Below are positions 22,691 to 33,338 of a stretch of DNA of 64,000 nucleotides, piece by piece. The translations under genes and the position numbers were made by a program. Numbering within the stretch: position 1 is the first letter of the stretch; every line of letters begins with the position of its first letter. The stretch lies in the NCBI RefSeq assembly GCF_002116905.1, contig NZ_CP015118.1:2170001-2234000 (forward strand). Direction: 5' to 3'. Source of the stretch: Piscinibacter gummiphilus. GTDB lineage: Bacteria; Pseudomonadota; Gammaproteobacteria; Burkholderiales; Burkholderiaceae_C. The notes under the pieces were generated by a model. The model had not been told where the DNA came from. It saw only the letters and a list, made by a program, of their open reading frames with translations, and made no database searches.

Positions 22691-25369
22691 TCAACCGGAT
22701 TGTCGGGCGTCGTCCCCCGGGTTTTTCCAGACGTGGCTGGACGGCGTTTCCAGGTAGCGGGCGGCGGCCTGACCGCGGGAGGCCACCTGCAGCTTGTCGA
22801 GGATGTTCGCCACGTGGCGCTTGACGGTGTGCGGGCTCAGGTCGAACGCCCGGGCGATCAGCTTGTTGCTGTCCCCGGCGGCCATGCGGGCCAGCACGTC
22901 GCGCTCGCGGGCGCTGAGGGTGTGCGCCATGGGGGTGGCGGCCGCCCGGTCGGGCTGGCCGGCCCAGCGGCGCAGCCGGGCGATGTCCTCCAGGGACATC
23001 AGGCCCTTCCAGTCGGCGTTGGCGACCGTGCGCAGCGCGCGCGGGCCGGCGAAGCGCACGGCGCCCGCCTCGCCGTCGGCCGCCACGCGGTCGAACACCG
23101 GGCGCAGCGCGAGGGCGGCGTCGCGCACCTGGCCGTTCATCAGCAGGGCCTGGACGAAGCGCACGCGCACCTCGACGGCCTGGCCGTACATCTCGAGCGC
23201 TTCCTCGTCGACCAGGGCGCCGGCGTACAGGGCGGCGGCGCGGGGCCAGTCGCCGTCGAGCGCGGCCAGGCGGGCCGGCAGGGTGGCGCGTTCGCGCAGG
23301 AAGATCTCCCGCTCGTCGGGGTTGTGGTGGGCGGCCAGCTGCGCGGCGATGGTGCGGAAGGACTCGTCGTCGTCCAGCATGCCGGCGACGCGGGCGTGGA
23401 AGAAGGTCATGTGGCCGAGCCACACGGTGCGCCGGCCGCTGGTGCGGTCGTCGTCGAGGCTGGTGAGGCCGGTGCGTGCGGCGGCGAGCGCGGCGCCGTG
23501 TTCGCCGCTGACCGCGAGCGCCAAGGCCGAGAACGAGCCCAGGTAGCCGCTGAGGTTCGGTGGGTTGTTGAGCCAGCGGCAGTCGTCCTCCACGCTGCGC
23601 AGCGTGTCGAGGGCGGTGGCGGTGTCGCCCTGCCACAGTTGCAGCGCACCCTGCAGCGCCATCGCCAGCACGCGCAGCGGCGAGGGGGTGTCGGGCACGG
23701 TGCGGCGCAGCGCGCCGTCGATGTAGCGGCGCACCGGGCCGGCCACGCCGGGCAGGCCCACGAACGAGGCCAGCGGCACGCACTGCAGCCACAGGGCGGG
23801 GTCGTCCTGCGTCTCCAGCAGGTCCATCATGCGTTCGAGGGCCGGGGCCACCGAGTGCATGCGCGAGTGGGCGAGGGCGTGCCAGCTGTCGGCCTGGTGG
23901 GCGACGGCCTCGACCCACGCGTCGAGCGGACGGCGGCGCAGCGGCTCCAGCAGCGCGGCCGAGCGGGCGAGCACGCCACCGGCCGTCATGCCGAGCACCA
24001 GCAGCACCAGGGCGCGCTGCGCGTCAGCCGGGCGGTCCTCGGTGGCGTGCAGGGTGGCGGCGCGTTCGAGGGCGGCGCACATGGGCAGCAGGTCCCAGTG
24101 GGCCCAGGCGCACAGGCCCAGCAGGTGGTTGAGGCGGGCGGATCGTTCGCGGCGGTCGGCCGGGAACTGGGCCAGCAGGCGGCGCAGCGGCAGCACGGCG
24201 CCGCTGGCCAGCATGGACGGGCCCAGCTGGTACAGCACGGCCTCGGCCTCGTCCCAGGCGCCGGCGCGGGTCAGCCAGGCGACGCGGTGGGCGGGGTCGG
24301 GTTCGGTGTCGGCGGCGCGGCGCAGCAGGGCGGGCAGTTCGTCGGCGTGTTCGGCCTGCAGCCGGTCTTCCAGGAAATCGCGGAACAGGTCGTGCAGGCA
24401 CAGCGTGGTCTCGCCGGCGCCGTCGGCCCCTCGCACCGAGACGAACAGGCCGCGGCGCTCGACCTCGTCGAGCCGGCGGGCGGCGAGCGGGTCGCCCGAC
24501 ACCACGGCACAGCGCGACGGGGACAGCACCGGCAGCACGGCGCAGCGCAGCAGGAAGGTGCGCAGGTCCGGGTCGAGGCCGCCGAGCACCTCGCTCGCCA
24601 GGTAGTCGAACACGTGGCGGTCGCGCAGGTTGCCGCCGGGGCCGCCGGCGGCCTGGAGGGACTGGCTGAGCGCGAGGCGCAGGCCCACGGCCCAGCCCTG
24701 GGTGCGGTCGGTCAGCGCCCGCACCTCGGCATCCGTCACGTCGCGCGAGGCGGTGCGGGCGAGGGCGTGGATCTCCTCGTGGCCGAAGCGCAGCTGTTCC
24801 TGGCGCACCTCGGCGAGGTCACCGAGCGCACGCAGCTTGGCGAGGGCCAGCGGCGGGTCGGAACGGCTGGCGACCAGCACGCACCAGTTCGGGGGCATCT
24901 GGCCCACGAGGGCGTCGAGGAACTCGAAGACGGCGGGGTCTTCGATGCGGTGGGCGTCGTCGAGCACGATCACGCCCGCGGGCACCTCGGCGCTGGCGAG
25001 GGCATTGAGCAGCTCGGCGACGAGGGCCTGGCGCGGCGGGCGGGTGCCGTCCTGCGCGGCCACCAGCGCGTCGGGCGAGGTGCGCCAGGGCAGGTCGTAC
25101 GGGTCGAGTGCTGCGACGAGGCACGCGGCCACGCGGGTGAGGTCGTCGTCGGGGTCCGCGGCGATCCACGCGACGGCCGTGCCCTCGGGCAGCAGGGCCA
25201 GCTGGCGGGTGATCGCGGCCGTCTTGCCGAAGCCGGCCGGCGCGCTCACGAGCACGAGCCGCGCCGTGCCCAGCGCCACCGCGAGCTGCCCCTCGAGCAG
25301 CGGGCGGGCGATGAGGCCGGGCCGCAGGCGGGGCGGCTGGATCTTGGTCAGGGCGAAGGGGGCGGACAC
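22691..25369 (-). CDS. MalT-like large ATP-binding LuxR-family regulator (LAL), second copy
   Basis: 892 aa from a GTG at 25369 (FALTKIQPPRLRPGLIARP). Same layout as the 3223 regulator: Walker A APAGFGKT (44-51), Walker B VIVLDDAHR, winged helix, TPR-like array, and C-terminal LuxR HTH. The HTH strings AAGDSNKLIARAFDLSPHT and VKRHVANIL are identical in both proteins, so they are paralogues probably recognising similar DNA, while their helical sensor parts have diverged. Upstream, 25370-25591 holds inverted repeats but no gene. Target genes unknown; gshA follows 89 bp downstream on the same strand. Confidence 0.9.
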   Translation of the reverse strand: MSAPFALTKIQPPRLRPGLIARPLLEGQLAVALGTARLVLVSAPAGFGKTAAITRQLALLPEGTAVAWIAADPDDDLTRVAACLVAALDPYDLPWRTSPDALVAAQDGTRPPRQALVAELLNALASAEVPAGVIVLDDAHRIEDPAVFEFLDALVGQMPPNWCVLVASRSDPPLALAKLRALGDLAEVRQEQLRFGHEEIHALARTASRDVTDAEVRALTDRTQGWAVGLRLALSQSLQAAGGPGGNLRDRHVFDYLASEVLGGLDPDLRTFLLRCAVLPVLSPSRCAVVSGDPLAARRLDEVERRGLFVSVRGADGAGETTLCLHDLFRDFLEDRLQAEHADELPALLRRAADTEPDPAHRVAWLTRAGAWDEAEAVLYQLGPSMLASGAVLPLRRLLAQFPADRRERSARLNHLLGLCAWAHWDLLPMCAALERAATLHATEDRPADAQRALVLLVLGMTAGGVLARSAALLEPLRRRPLDAWVEAVAHQADSWHALAHSRMHSVAPALERMMDLLETQDDPALWLQCVPLASFVGLPGVAGPVRRYIDGALRRTVPDTPSPLRVLAMALQGALQLWQGDTATALDTLRSVEDDCRWLNNPPNLSGYLGSFSALALAVSGEHGAALAAARTGLTSLDDDRTSGRRTVWLGHMTFFHARVAGMLDDDESFRTIAAQLAAHHNPDEREIFLRERATLPARLAALDGDWPRAAALYAGALVDEEALEMYGQAVEVRVRFVQALLMNGQVRDAALALRPVFDRVAADGEAGAVRFAGPRALRTVANADWKGLMSLEDIARLRRWAGQPDRAAATPMAHTLSARERDVLARMAAGDSNKLIARAFDLSPHTVKRHVANILDKLQVASRGQAAARYLETPSSHVWKNPGDDARQSG

Positions 25370-25492
25370 GGCGGGCGGCGACGGGAAGTCGTATCGGCCG
25401 GATTCTCGGTCCTTTCGGGTGGTGTGCGGGAGAACCCGGGCCCCTGATCCCGGGGGCGGGTTCGACCCCGAAACATCTGTCCCCCGAAACGG

Positions 25493-25564
25493 GTCATCCC
25501 GGCGGATGCCGGGACCCTGGGCACCTCGGCGGAGGCACAGGGTCCCGGCCTGCGCCGGGATGAC
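25493..25564. repeat. Intergenic inverted repeat (REP-like)
   Basis: GTCATCCCGGCG...GCCGGGACCCTG (25493-25519) is mirrored by CAGGGTCCCGGC...CGCCGGGATGAC (25538-25564) across an 18-nt centre. 'TCATCCCGGC...GGGTCCCGGC' elements are scattered through many GC-rich proteobacterial genomes as REP-type palindromes. A smaller hairpin, GAACCCG/CGGGTTC, lies at about 25431-25462. Together they fill the 222-bp gap between the regulator start and the phosphatase stop. Confidence 0.75.
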
Positions 25565-25591
25565 AACCGTGAGTGAGGGACGCGTGGAGCG

Positions 25592-27610
25592 TCACTTGCG
25601 CGGCCGCTTCGACCCGCGTGCATCCGCCGGCGCCGTCGTCCCCTTCACCGCGGCCTGCGCCAGCTTGAAGAACACGTCGGTGTTGTCGATCACGCCGGTG
25701 AACGCGAGCGCGCCGGGACCGAAGGCCGACAGCGGGATGTCGGTGGCGGTGTGCACGGCCGACTCGCCGGGCACCTGGCCGGTGACCAGGAAGTCGCCCA
25801 TCGCGTCGTCACGCTCCATCGGGTTGGCCGGGTACCACTTCAGCGGCTCCTGCTTCACGAGGGGCTGCTGGCTGTCGCGCAGCGGGGTGTTGTTGGTGCG
25901 CCAGTCTTCATGGCGGTCGGCGTTGGCGCCGTAGCCCACCAGCAGGCGGTAGTCGATGTCGGTGGCCTCGGGGTAGCCGTCGGCGGCCAGCCGATAGCGC
26001 GGGAAGCCGGCCTTCTCGTAGACGCCCACGACCTTGTCACGCAGGTTGGCCACGCCGCGGGCCTCGCCGGCGGCGCGCAGGGCCGAGTCGGTCAGCATCG
26101 AGCCGCCGATCAGCGCGGCGCCCGAGCACTCGTGGTCGGCGGTGACGATCACGAGCGTGTCACCCTGCTCGCGGGCGAAGTCCTGCGCCACCTGGATCGC
26201 GCGGTCGAACTCGATGGTGTCGAGCATCCAGCGCTCGGTGTCCATGTTGTGGGCCTGCTTGTCGATCGAGGCGCCTTCCACCATCAGCACGAAGCCGTTG
26301 CGCTGCTTGCGCAGCACGGAAAGCGCGCGGGTGGTCATCTCGTCGAGCATGGGCTGGTCGGGGAAGCCGTAGTCGTCCACGACGCTGCCGGTGATGCCCT
26401 TCTTCGCGCCGCGGCGGCCGTCGATCTTGTCGAGGGCCACGTTCATGTTCGAGAACGCGAACAGGCCCAGCAGGCGGTCGGCGCCGGTGGCGGCGTCCAT
26501 CTCGGTCTTCGTGGCGGCGTACTGGAAGCCGGCGCCCTGGAAGTCACGGATCAGGTCGCGGCCCTTGTCCTTCGAACCCGGTGCGGCGCCCCAGCGGCGA
26601 ACGATTTCGGCGGTGTGCGGGTCGGTGGCCGAGAAGGCGTAGTCGTTGCCGTCCGCGCGCTCCGAGCCCGGCGTGCCGGCGGGCAGGAACCACTTGCGGC
26701 CGCCGCCCATCAGCACGGTCAGGCCCGTGTTGCCGCGGTCGTCGAAGAACTGGTCGACGATGCCGGTGCCGGCGCCGCGGTTGCTCGTGTGCACGGCGTT
26801 GCCGGCGGGCGTGGCGTCGAACACGTCGGCCGTGGTCACGATGCCGAGGGCCTTGCCCTGCGTGCGGTGCAGGTACTCGGAGAGGTATTCGATGCGCGGG
26901 TTGTCGAACGGGTCGGTGGTGTCGTCGGGGAACACGCCTTCCTCGTTGTTGTTGTTCTTGTTGCCCGAGACGTACGAGGTCATGCCCGGCGACGAGTCGG
27001 TCACCACGGAGTTCAGCGACGCGGTCTTGACGAGCGCGGTGGCGGGGAACGTGTCCATCGCGAGCGGCGCGATGGCCTTGCCCTGCGCGTAGCCGCCCTT
27101 GACGATGCGCGCGGCGGTGCGCTGCGAGGCGCCCATGCCGTCGCCCACCATGAGGATCACGTTGCGCACCTTGCCGCCGGTGGCCACGTCGAACGGCACC
27201 ACCTCGAAGTTGCCGCGGGCCGTGACCTTCTCGCCGTTGCCCTGCGTGGCCACCACGGTGAACTCGTGGCGGCCGGCCTTGTCCAGGCTCACCGCGCGCA
27301 CGGTGGCGATGGCGGACTCGGCGGGCACACCCTTCACGCAGCCGCTGGCGCAGTCGCGCAGCGCGACGGGGGCCGAGACGGGTTTGCCGTCGATGAAGAA
27401 CCGGGCCTCGGTGATGCGCTGGCCGGCCTCGGGCTTGACGGTGGCCTGCAGGTCGAAGCGCTGGCCGGGCAGGAAGCGGGCGATCACCGGGTCGGGCTGG
27501 CCCGTGGCGAACAGTTCGCTCGGAGGCGTGAGGCGGGAGACGGTCGGAGCGGCCTGTGCGGTGCCGATGGCGGCCAGGGAGAGGACGAGCAGCGGGAGGA
27601 CGGGTTTCAC
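25592..27610 (-). CDS. Secreted alkaline phosphatase with N-terminal accessory domain
   Basis: 672 aa from a GTG at 27610 (signal peptide VKPVLPLLVLSLAAIGTAQA). Residues 21 to about 145 form an extra beta domain with two Cys (RDCASGC). The catalytic core then begins: VRNVILMVGDGMGASQ (metal Asp), the nucleophile region VTDSSPGMTSYVSG, MVEGASIDKQAHNMD and IVTADHECSG (metal ligands). It should hydrolyse phosphomonoesters in the periplasm to release phosphate. It is considerably longer than E. coli PhoA (471 aa). It follows the signal-peptide protein at 27633 by 22 bp. No clear pho box seen. Confidence 0.88.
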   Translation of the reverse strand: MKPVLPLLVLSLAAIGTAQAAPTVSRLTPPSELFATGQPDPVIARFLPGQRFDLQATVKPEAGQRITEARFFIDGKPVSAPVALRDCASGCVKGVPAESAIATVRAVSLDKAGRHEFTVVATQGNGEKVTARGNFEVVPFDVATGGKVRNVILMVGDGMGASQRTAARIVKGGYAQGKAIAPLAMDTFPATALVKTASLNSVVTDSSPGMTSYVSGNKNNNNEEGVFPDDTTDPFDNPRIEYLSEYLHRTQGKALGIVTTADVFDATPAGNAVHTSNRGAGTGIVDQFFDDRGNTGLTVLMGGGRKWFLPAGTPGSERADGNDYAFSATDPHTAEIVRRWGAAPGSKDKGRDLIRDFQGAGFQYAATKTEMDAATGADRLLGLFAFSNMNVALDKIDGRRGAKKGITGSVVDDYGFPDQPMLDEMTTRALSVLRKQRNGFVLMVEGASIDKQAHNMDTERWMLDTIEFDRAIQVAQDFAREQGDTLVIVTADHECSGAALIGGSMLTDSALRAAGEARGVANLRDKVVGVYEKAGFPRYRLAADGYPEATDIDYRLLVGYGANADRHEDWRTNNTPLRDSQQPLVKQEPLKWYPANPMERDDAMGDFLVTGQVPGESAVHTATDIPLSAFGPGALAFTGVIDNTDVFFKLAQAAVKGTTAPADARGSKRPRK

Positions 27611-27632
27611 GTCAGTGCTTTCGTGCGGAGGG

Positions 27633-28208
27633 TCAGTGGGAGTGAGCGGGTGCGGGCGCGAGCGACACGGTGGTGGCCGTGGCCGCGGGATCGAGCTGGA
27701 GGCGGAACCACGACACACGACCGTCGGCGCCTTCGACGCGGCCCACCTGCAGGCGGCCGGTGAGGGCGACGAGGCCGGGCTGGTGCGCGACGATGCGGTC
27801 CTGCTGCATGGGGTCGAGCAGCACGGTGACGGTGGCGGGCGGCAGGTCGTCGGCATCGCCGTCGGCGTGTTCGCTCATGCGCACCGGGCGCGGCGTCAGC
27901 TGGAAGCGGCCCGCCTGGGCGTCCTCGCGCGACACCATGTAGCCCACGATGCGCACCGTGCGGCCGTCGATGGCACGCAGCCCGTCGGCGATCTCGAGGC
28001 CGCGCGGACCCACGGGCTGGCGGAAGAAATCGGAGAAACGCAGGTCCACCGGGTCCTCGGTCGACGTGGCCGTGGGGCCCGCGAAGGCGGGCGAGGCGGC
28101 GAGCGTGAGTGCGAGGAGGGCCGCGAACATCACCGCGAGGACGGCGGCAGCCAGCGTGGCGAGGGGGGAGAGGCGTGACGCGCAGGGCGCGGAGGGAACG
28201 GCGGACAT
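27633..28208 (-). CDS. Exported protein upstream of the alkaline phosphatase, function unknown
   Basis: 191 aa from MSAVPSAPCASRLSPL. A long hydrophobic stretch (about 20-45, ending SPAFAGP) is a signal peptide or anchor. The soluble part has DLRFSDFFRQPVGPRGLEIA and the beta-rich core VRIVGYMVSREDAQAGRFQL, reminiscent of DUF3299-type proteins, followed by a His-containing tail. Co-directional with the phosphatase (22 bp apart), so the two are probably expressed together. Not firmly assigned to a family. Confidence 0.65.
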   Translation of the reverse strand: MSAVPSAPCASRLSPLATLAAAVLAVMFAALLALTLAASPAFAGPTATSTEDPVDLRFSDFFRQPVGPRGLEIADGLRAIDGRTVRIVGYMVSREDAQAGRFQLTPRPVRMSEHADGDADDLPPATVTVLLDPMQQDRIVAHQPGLVALTGRLQVGRVEGADGRVSWFRLQLDPAATATTVSLAPAPAHSH

Positions 28209-28290
28209 CGGGGAAGGGTGACTGCTGCGGAGCAGCCGGCGAGTCTGTCGCCCCGATGTGACGCTGCCGTGACGACCGTCCCGGCCGGGG

Positions 28291-28611
28291 CTACAACGCC
28301 CCGAACCGCGCCTTCCGCTGTGCCGTGTACGCCCACCACGGCGCGGGCGCCGCACCGCGCATGAAGTCGGTGGCGGCGATGAAAGTGTCGAGCACGCACG
28401 GGTCCTGGCGCTGGCCGGTGGCCTCGCACAGGCGGCGGTACAGCGTGTAGGCGTCCTGGTCGTGCAGTTCGCGCGGGTGCTGGATGCCGATCAGGCGGAG
28501 GTCGGCGGCGAGTGCCGGGCCGATGTTGGGCAGTTGCTCCAGGCGCTCGCAGTCGCTGGCGTGGCGAGCCTTCGGCGCCTTGATCGCGGCGGGGCGGCGA
28601 GCGGTGGCCAT
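28291..28611 (-). CDS. Helix-hairpin-helix protein of the Cdd1 / 'mitomycin resistance' family
   Basis: 106 aa. CERLEQLPNIGPALAADLRL is a helix-hairpin-helix motif; IGIQHPRELHDQDAYTLYRR, LCEATGQRQDPCVLDTFIAA and PWWAYTAQRKARF match the Cdd1/DUF4332-like family. Family members are small DNA-binding-like proteins with little direct evidence of function. It begins 4 bp after the lexA stop, so it is probably co-transcribed with lexA and SOS-inducible. Confidence 0.85.
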   Translation of the reverse strand: MATARRPAAIKAPKARHASDCERLEQLPNIGPALAADLRLIGIQHPRELHDQDAYTLYRRLCEATGQRQDPCVLDTFIAATDFMRGAAPAPWWAYTAQRKARFGAL

Positions 28612-28615
28612 GGGG

Positions 28616-29290
28616 TCACATGAAGCCGTTGCGGATCAGGCCCACGGCGAGGCCTTCGAGTTCGAAGTCGACATCGCCGAACGGCACGACGATGGGTTCG
28701 AAGTCGGGGTTCTCGGGCAGCAGTTCGATGGTGGTGCGCGTGCGGTGCAGGCGCTTGACGGTGACTTCGTCGCCCAGGCGGGCCACGACGATCTGGCCGT
28801 TCTTCGCTTCCTTCGTCTTGGCGACGGCGAGCAGGTCGCCGTCCATGATGCCGGCGTCGCGCATGCTCATGCCGCGCACCTTCAGCAGGTAGTCGGGGCG
28901 GCGGGAGAACATGCTGGCTTCCATCAGGTACGTCTGGTCGATGTGTTCCTGGGCCAGGATGGGGCTGCCGGCGGCCACGCGGCCCACGAGCGGCAGCGAC
29001 AGCTGCGAGAGGCTCGGCAGCGGCAGGCTGAACTGCTTGCCGCGGGTTTCGTTGAGCGCGCGCAGTGTGTCAGACTTCAGGCGGATGCCGCGCGAGGTGC
29101 CGCCGACCAGTTCGATGACGCCCTTGCGCGCCAGCGCCTGCAGGTGTTCCTCGGCGGCGTTGGCCGAGCGGAAGCCCAGTTCGCTCGCGATCTCGGCCCG
29201 GGTGGGCGGCGCGCCGGTGCGCTCGATGGCGCTTTGCACCAGGTCGAGGATCTGCTGCTGGCGGTCGGTGAGTTTGGGCGCGGCTTGCAT
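28616..29290 (-). CDS. lexA: LexA repressor (SOS response)
   Basis: 224 aa with the full LexA plan: winged helix [40 protein letters not shown]; the self-cleavage bond A107-G108 in [10 protein letters not shown]; nucleophile S142 ([10 protein letters not shown]) and general base K179 (DEVTVKR). It represses DNA-damage genes and cleaves itself when stimulated by RecA filaments. Two CTG-N10-CAG boxes lie directly upstream (29311-29345), consistent with autoregulation. The Cdd1-type gene follows at 4 bp. Confidence 0.97.
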   Translation of the reverse strand: MQAAPKLTDRQQQILDLVQSAIERTGAPPTRAEIASELGFRSANAAEEHLQALARKGVIELVGGTSRGIRLKSDTLRALNETRGKQFSLPLPSLSQLSLPLVGRVAAGSPILAQEHIDQTYLMEASMFSRRPDYLLKVRGMSMRDAGIMDGDLLAVAKTKEAKNGQIVVARLGDEVTVKRLHRTRTTIELLPENPDFEPIVVPFGDVDFELEGLAVGLIRNGFM

Positions 29291-29310
29291 CGGGGCTTTC
29301 CTTGGTGGCG

Positions 29311-29345
29311 CTGAACGTTCATCCAGTGGCTGTATTTTTATCCAG
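29311..29345 (-). promoter_or_regulatory. Tandem LexA operators (SOS boxes)
   Basis: CTGAACGTTCATCCAG (29311-29326) and CTGTATTTTTATCCAG (29330-29345) both fit the proteobacterial LexA site CTG-N10-CAG and are 3 bp apart. They lie 20-55 bp upstream of lexA and only 11 bp before the divergent asparaginase gene, so LexA may also affect that gene. Confidence 0.85.
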
Positions 29346-29356
29346 CTTCACGAAAA

Positions 29357-30288
<932 letters not shown>

Positions 30289-30292
<4 letters not shown>

Positions 30293-30714
30293 ACGACCGT
30301 CAGCGTCACGTCGATGTTGCCGCGGGTGGCGTTCGAGTACGGGCACACCTGGTGGGCGGCCTGCACGATCTGCTCGGCGACGGCACGCTCGACGCCGGGG
30401 ATCGTGATCTTCAGCTCGGCCTGGATGCTGAAGCCGGTGGGGATCGGGCCGATGCCGACGTTCGCGGTGATCGACGTGTCGGCCGGCAGCGCGACCTTCA
30501 TCTTGCCGGCGACGACCTTCATCGCGCCGATGAAGCAGGCCGAGTAGCCCGCGGCGAACAGCTGTTCCGGGTTGGTGCCGACGGCGCCGTTGCCGCCCAG
30601 TTCCTTCGGGGTGGTCAGCTTGACGTCGAGCACGCCGTCGGACGACTTGGACGTGCCTTCGCGGCCGCCGGTGGAGGTGGCGGTGGCGGTGTAGAGGACT
30701 TTTTCGAGGCTCAT
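30289..30714 (-). CDS. ohr: Organic hydroperoxide resistance protein Ohr
   Basis: 141 aa from [20 protein letters not shown]. Ohr/OsmC fold with both redox cysteines: C60 ([10 protein letters not shown]) and C124 ([13 protein letters not shown]). Ohr reduces organic and lipid hydroperoxides with lipoyl-protein electrons. It lies 46 bp after ohrR on the same strand, an ohrR-ohr order seen widely. A second Ohr is at 36680-37096. Confidence 0.95.
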
Positions 30715-30760
30715 GGTGGGCTCCTGTGTGGAAGGGGTACTGCGGTGACGAACGGAAGGA

Positions 30761-31255
30761 TCAATGCGCTTCGGGCGCATCGGGGGCGGAAGCACCCAGC
30801 AGCTGCGCACGCAGCTGCTGGAGGCGTTGGGTGAGGGACGTGATCTCGTCGAGGTGGCACTGCATCGCGTCGGCCAGCTGCGGCGGCACGGTGCGTGCCG
30901 TCTGGCGCAGCGCCTCGCCGGACTCGGTGAGGCGCACGCGCACGCGGCGTTCGTCGCGGGTGTCGCGGGTGCGCACCAGCCAGCCCGAGGCCTCCATGCG
31001 CTTGAGCAGCGGGCTCAGCGTGCCGAAGTCGAGGAACAGGCGCTCGCCGAGTTCGGCCACGCCCAGTTCGCGGTGCTGCCACAGCACGAGCAGCACGAGG
31101 TACTGCGGGTACGTCACCCCGAGCGGCGCGAGCAGCGGCTTGTACCGCTTCGTCATCGCGAGCGACGTCGAGTACAGCGCGAAGCACAGCTGGCGGTCCA
31201 GCTCGAGCCAGCGGTCGGCGTCGGTCGTCGGGGTGGGGATCGGTGTGGCATCCAT
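30761..31255 (-). CDS. ohrR: MarR-family peroxide sensor OhrR (2-Cys type)
   Basis: 164 aa from [10 protein letters not shown]. MarR winged-helix core: [56 protein letters not shown]. The sensing Cys is C24 ([11 protein letters not shown]) and a second Cys, C133 (AMQCHLDE), matches the 2-Cys class typified by Xanthomonas, where oxidation forms an inter-subunit disulfide and releases DNA. The 160-bp gap upstream is AT-rich (TGTAAATTGAATCG near 31265), a plausible operator area shared with the divergent chemoreceptor. Confidence 0.93.
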   Translation of the reverse strand: MDATPIPTPTTDADRWLELDRQLCFALYSTSLAMTKRYKPLLAPLGVTYPQYLVLLVLWQHRELGVAELGERLFLDFGTLSPLLKRMEASGWLVRTRDTRDERRVRVRLTESGEALRQTARTVPPQLADAMQCHLDEITSLTQRLQQLRAQLLGASAPDAPEAH

Positions 31256-31415
31256 GGGGTGGACTGTAAATTGAATCGTGAGCGATGTAATCGTTCGATC
31301 TTTAAAACCCTTTCGCGCATGCGGTGATCCGTCACGCTCGCGGGGCTGCACTGGCATGCCGCGTGCGTCGAAACCCACCATGAAAATTCCTTCGAGTGGA
31401 GCAAGGGTGGACGTG

Positions 31416-33338
31416 ATGAAGCGGTGGGTGGGGAAGCTGAAGATGTGGCAGAAGTTCGCCGTGCTGGGCGGGCTGGCCGTGGCCATGGTGGCGCCGCCGA
31501 CGGCGATGGTTGTCGCGACGAACGTCGCGCGGCTCCGCGCGATCGAGCAGCAGCAGGCGGGCATGGGCCCGGCCGCCGACGTGCTCAGGCTCGTGCAGCT
31601 GACGCAGCAGCACCGCGGCCTCACCGCGTCGGTGCTGGGTGGCGACACGGCCAAGGGGGCGGCCCGCGCCGAGAAACAGAAGGCCGTGGGCGAGGCGCTG
31701 AAGCAGGTGCTCGAGTCGACGAAGCCGTATGGCACGCAGCGCCTCGGCGAGCGCCGCGACGCGCTGCAGATCGGCTGGCAGACGCTGGCGGGCGACGTGG
31801 ACGGCGGGAAGGTGAGCCCCGCCCAGAGTTTCGCGCGGCACACCGCGCTCGTCGCCGAGGCGCTCACGCTGCTGGGCGACCTCGCCGACGTGTCCACGCT
31901 GTCGTTGAACCCGGATCCGGGCGTGCACTTCCTCAACGTGGCCGTGCTCGCGGAACTGCCCGAGCTGTCCGAACTGATGGGCCAGGCGCGTGCGCGGGGC
32001 GCGGCGCTGCTGGCGGGCGGGTCGGTGGATGCGGACGAGCGCCAGCCGCTCACCGCGCTGCTCGATCAGGTGCGCAAGCGCACCCGTCGGGTGCAGATCG
32101 CCTTCGACAAGGCCGGCGACGCCCGGCCGCACGACGAGGCACTGGCCGCGGCCATCGCCGACGCCACGCGCGCCGCCGGTGCGGCCGCGCAGCTCGCCGA
32201 GAGCGAGGTGGTGTCGTCGGGGGCCACGCCGATGGCCTCGGGCGACTACTTCAAGGCCATGACCGGCCACATCGACGCCCAGTTCGCGCTGGGCGGCGTG
32301 GCCTTCGAACGCCTGCAGGCCTCGCTCGACGGCGAGGCCCGCCGGGCGCGCACGACGCTGGCGCTGCTCGCCACCGGCCTCGCGCTGGGCGCGCTCGGGG
32401 TGCTGTGGATCGTCGTCACGATCACCCGCACCACGTCGGGCGCCGTGAAGGACGCGCTGGCCGCCACGGAGGCCCTGGCCCGCGGCGACCTGTCGTTCGC
32501 CGTGCGCGTGGGCACGCAGGACGAGATCGGCCGCCTCGCGGGCGCGCTCGGCACGTCGATGCAGCAGCTGGCCGGGGTGGTGCACAGCATCAAGGCGTCG
32601 AGCGACTCGATCGCCACGGGCTCCGACCAGATCGCCGCCGGCAATGCGGACCTGAGCCAGCGCACCGAGGAGCAGGCGGCCAACCTGCAGCGCACCGCCG
32701 CGTCGATGCACCAGATCGCCGAGACGGTGCGCGCGAACGCGGACAACGCGAAGGCGGCCGCCGACCTCGCCGGCTCGGCGAGTTCGGTCGCGTCGCGCGG
32801 CGGCGAGGTGATGGCGCAGGTGGTGGCCACGATGGACGACATCGCCAGCCGTTCGCGCCGCATCGGCGACATCATCGGGGTCATCGACGGCATCGCCTTC
32901 CAGACGAACATCCTCGCGCTGAACGCGGCCGTGGAAGCGGCCCGGGCGGGTGAGCAGGGCCGCGGCTTCGCCGTGGTGGCCGGCGAGGTGCGGTCGCTCG
33001 CGCAACGCAGCGCGGAGGCCGCCCGGGAGATCAAGGCACTGATCGGCGCGAGCGTCGAGAAGGTGGAGGAGGGCACACGCCTCGTGGGCGACGCGGGCCA
33101 CACGATGACCGACATCGTGGCCCAGGTGCGCCGCGTGAGCGACCTGATCGCCGGCATCGGCCACGCCACGGTCGAGCAGACCGCCGGCATCGGCCATGTG
33201 AGCGACGCTGTCGCCGAACTCGACCAGGTCACGCAGCAGAACGCCGCGCTGGTGGAGGAATCGGCCGCGGCGGCCGACAGCCTGCGGCAGCAGGCGGACC
33301 GGCTGGTGGCCGCGGTGAGTTCGTTCCGCCTCGGGTGA
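31416..33338 (+). CDS. Methyl-accepting chemotaxis protein
   Basis: 640 aa from [14 protein letters not shown] (AAGGGTGG upstream; an ATG at 31380 is an alternative). TM1 at about 12-32, a periplasmic helical sensor of about 300 residues resembling nitrate/nitrite-sensing or 4-helix sensors, TM2 at about 320-345, HAMP ([20 protein letters not shown]) and the cytoplasmic signalling hairpin with the conserved tip [20 protein letters not shown] then [20 protein letters not shown]. It feeds CheA/CheW. No pentapeptide CheR tether at the C-terminus. Orphan receptor. Its stop abuts the stop of the ABC-F gene. Confidence 0.93.
   Translation: MKRWVGKLKMWQKFAVLGGLAVAMVAPPTAMVVATNVARLRAIEQQQAGMGPAADVLRLVQLTQQHRGLTASVLGGDTAKGAARAEKQKAVGEALKQVLESTKPYGTQRLGERRDALQIGWQTLAGDVDGGKVSPAQSFARHTALVAEALTLLGDLADVSTLSLNPDPGVHFLNVAVLAELPELSELMGQARARGAALLAGGSVDADERQPLTALLDQVRKRTRRVQIAFDKAGDARPHDEALAAAIADATRAAGAAAQLAESEVVSSGATPMASGDYFKAMTGHIDAQFALGGVAFERLQASLDGEARRARTTLALLATGLALGALGVLWIVVTITRTTSGAVKDALAATEALARGDLSFAVRVGTQDEIGRLAGALGTSMQQLAGVVHSIKASSDSIATGSDQIAAGNADLSQRTEEQAANLQRTAASMHQIAETVRANADNAKAAADLAGSASSVASRGGEVMAQVVATMDDIASRSRRIGDIIGVIDGIAFQTNILALNAAVEAARAGEQGRGFAVVAGEVRSLAQRSAEAAREIKALIGASVEKVEEGTRLVGDAGHTMTDIVAQVRRVSDLIAGIGHATVEQTAGIGHVSDAVAELDQVTQQNAALVEESAAAADSLRQQADRLVAAVSSFRLG

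Noticed and set aside
22571..25447. 958-codon plus-strand open frame
   Set aside because: Antisense shadow of the MalT-like regulator; translation is Gly/Arg/His/Val-rich without any domain, while the minus strand shows Walker and LuxR motifs.
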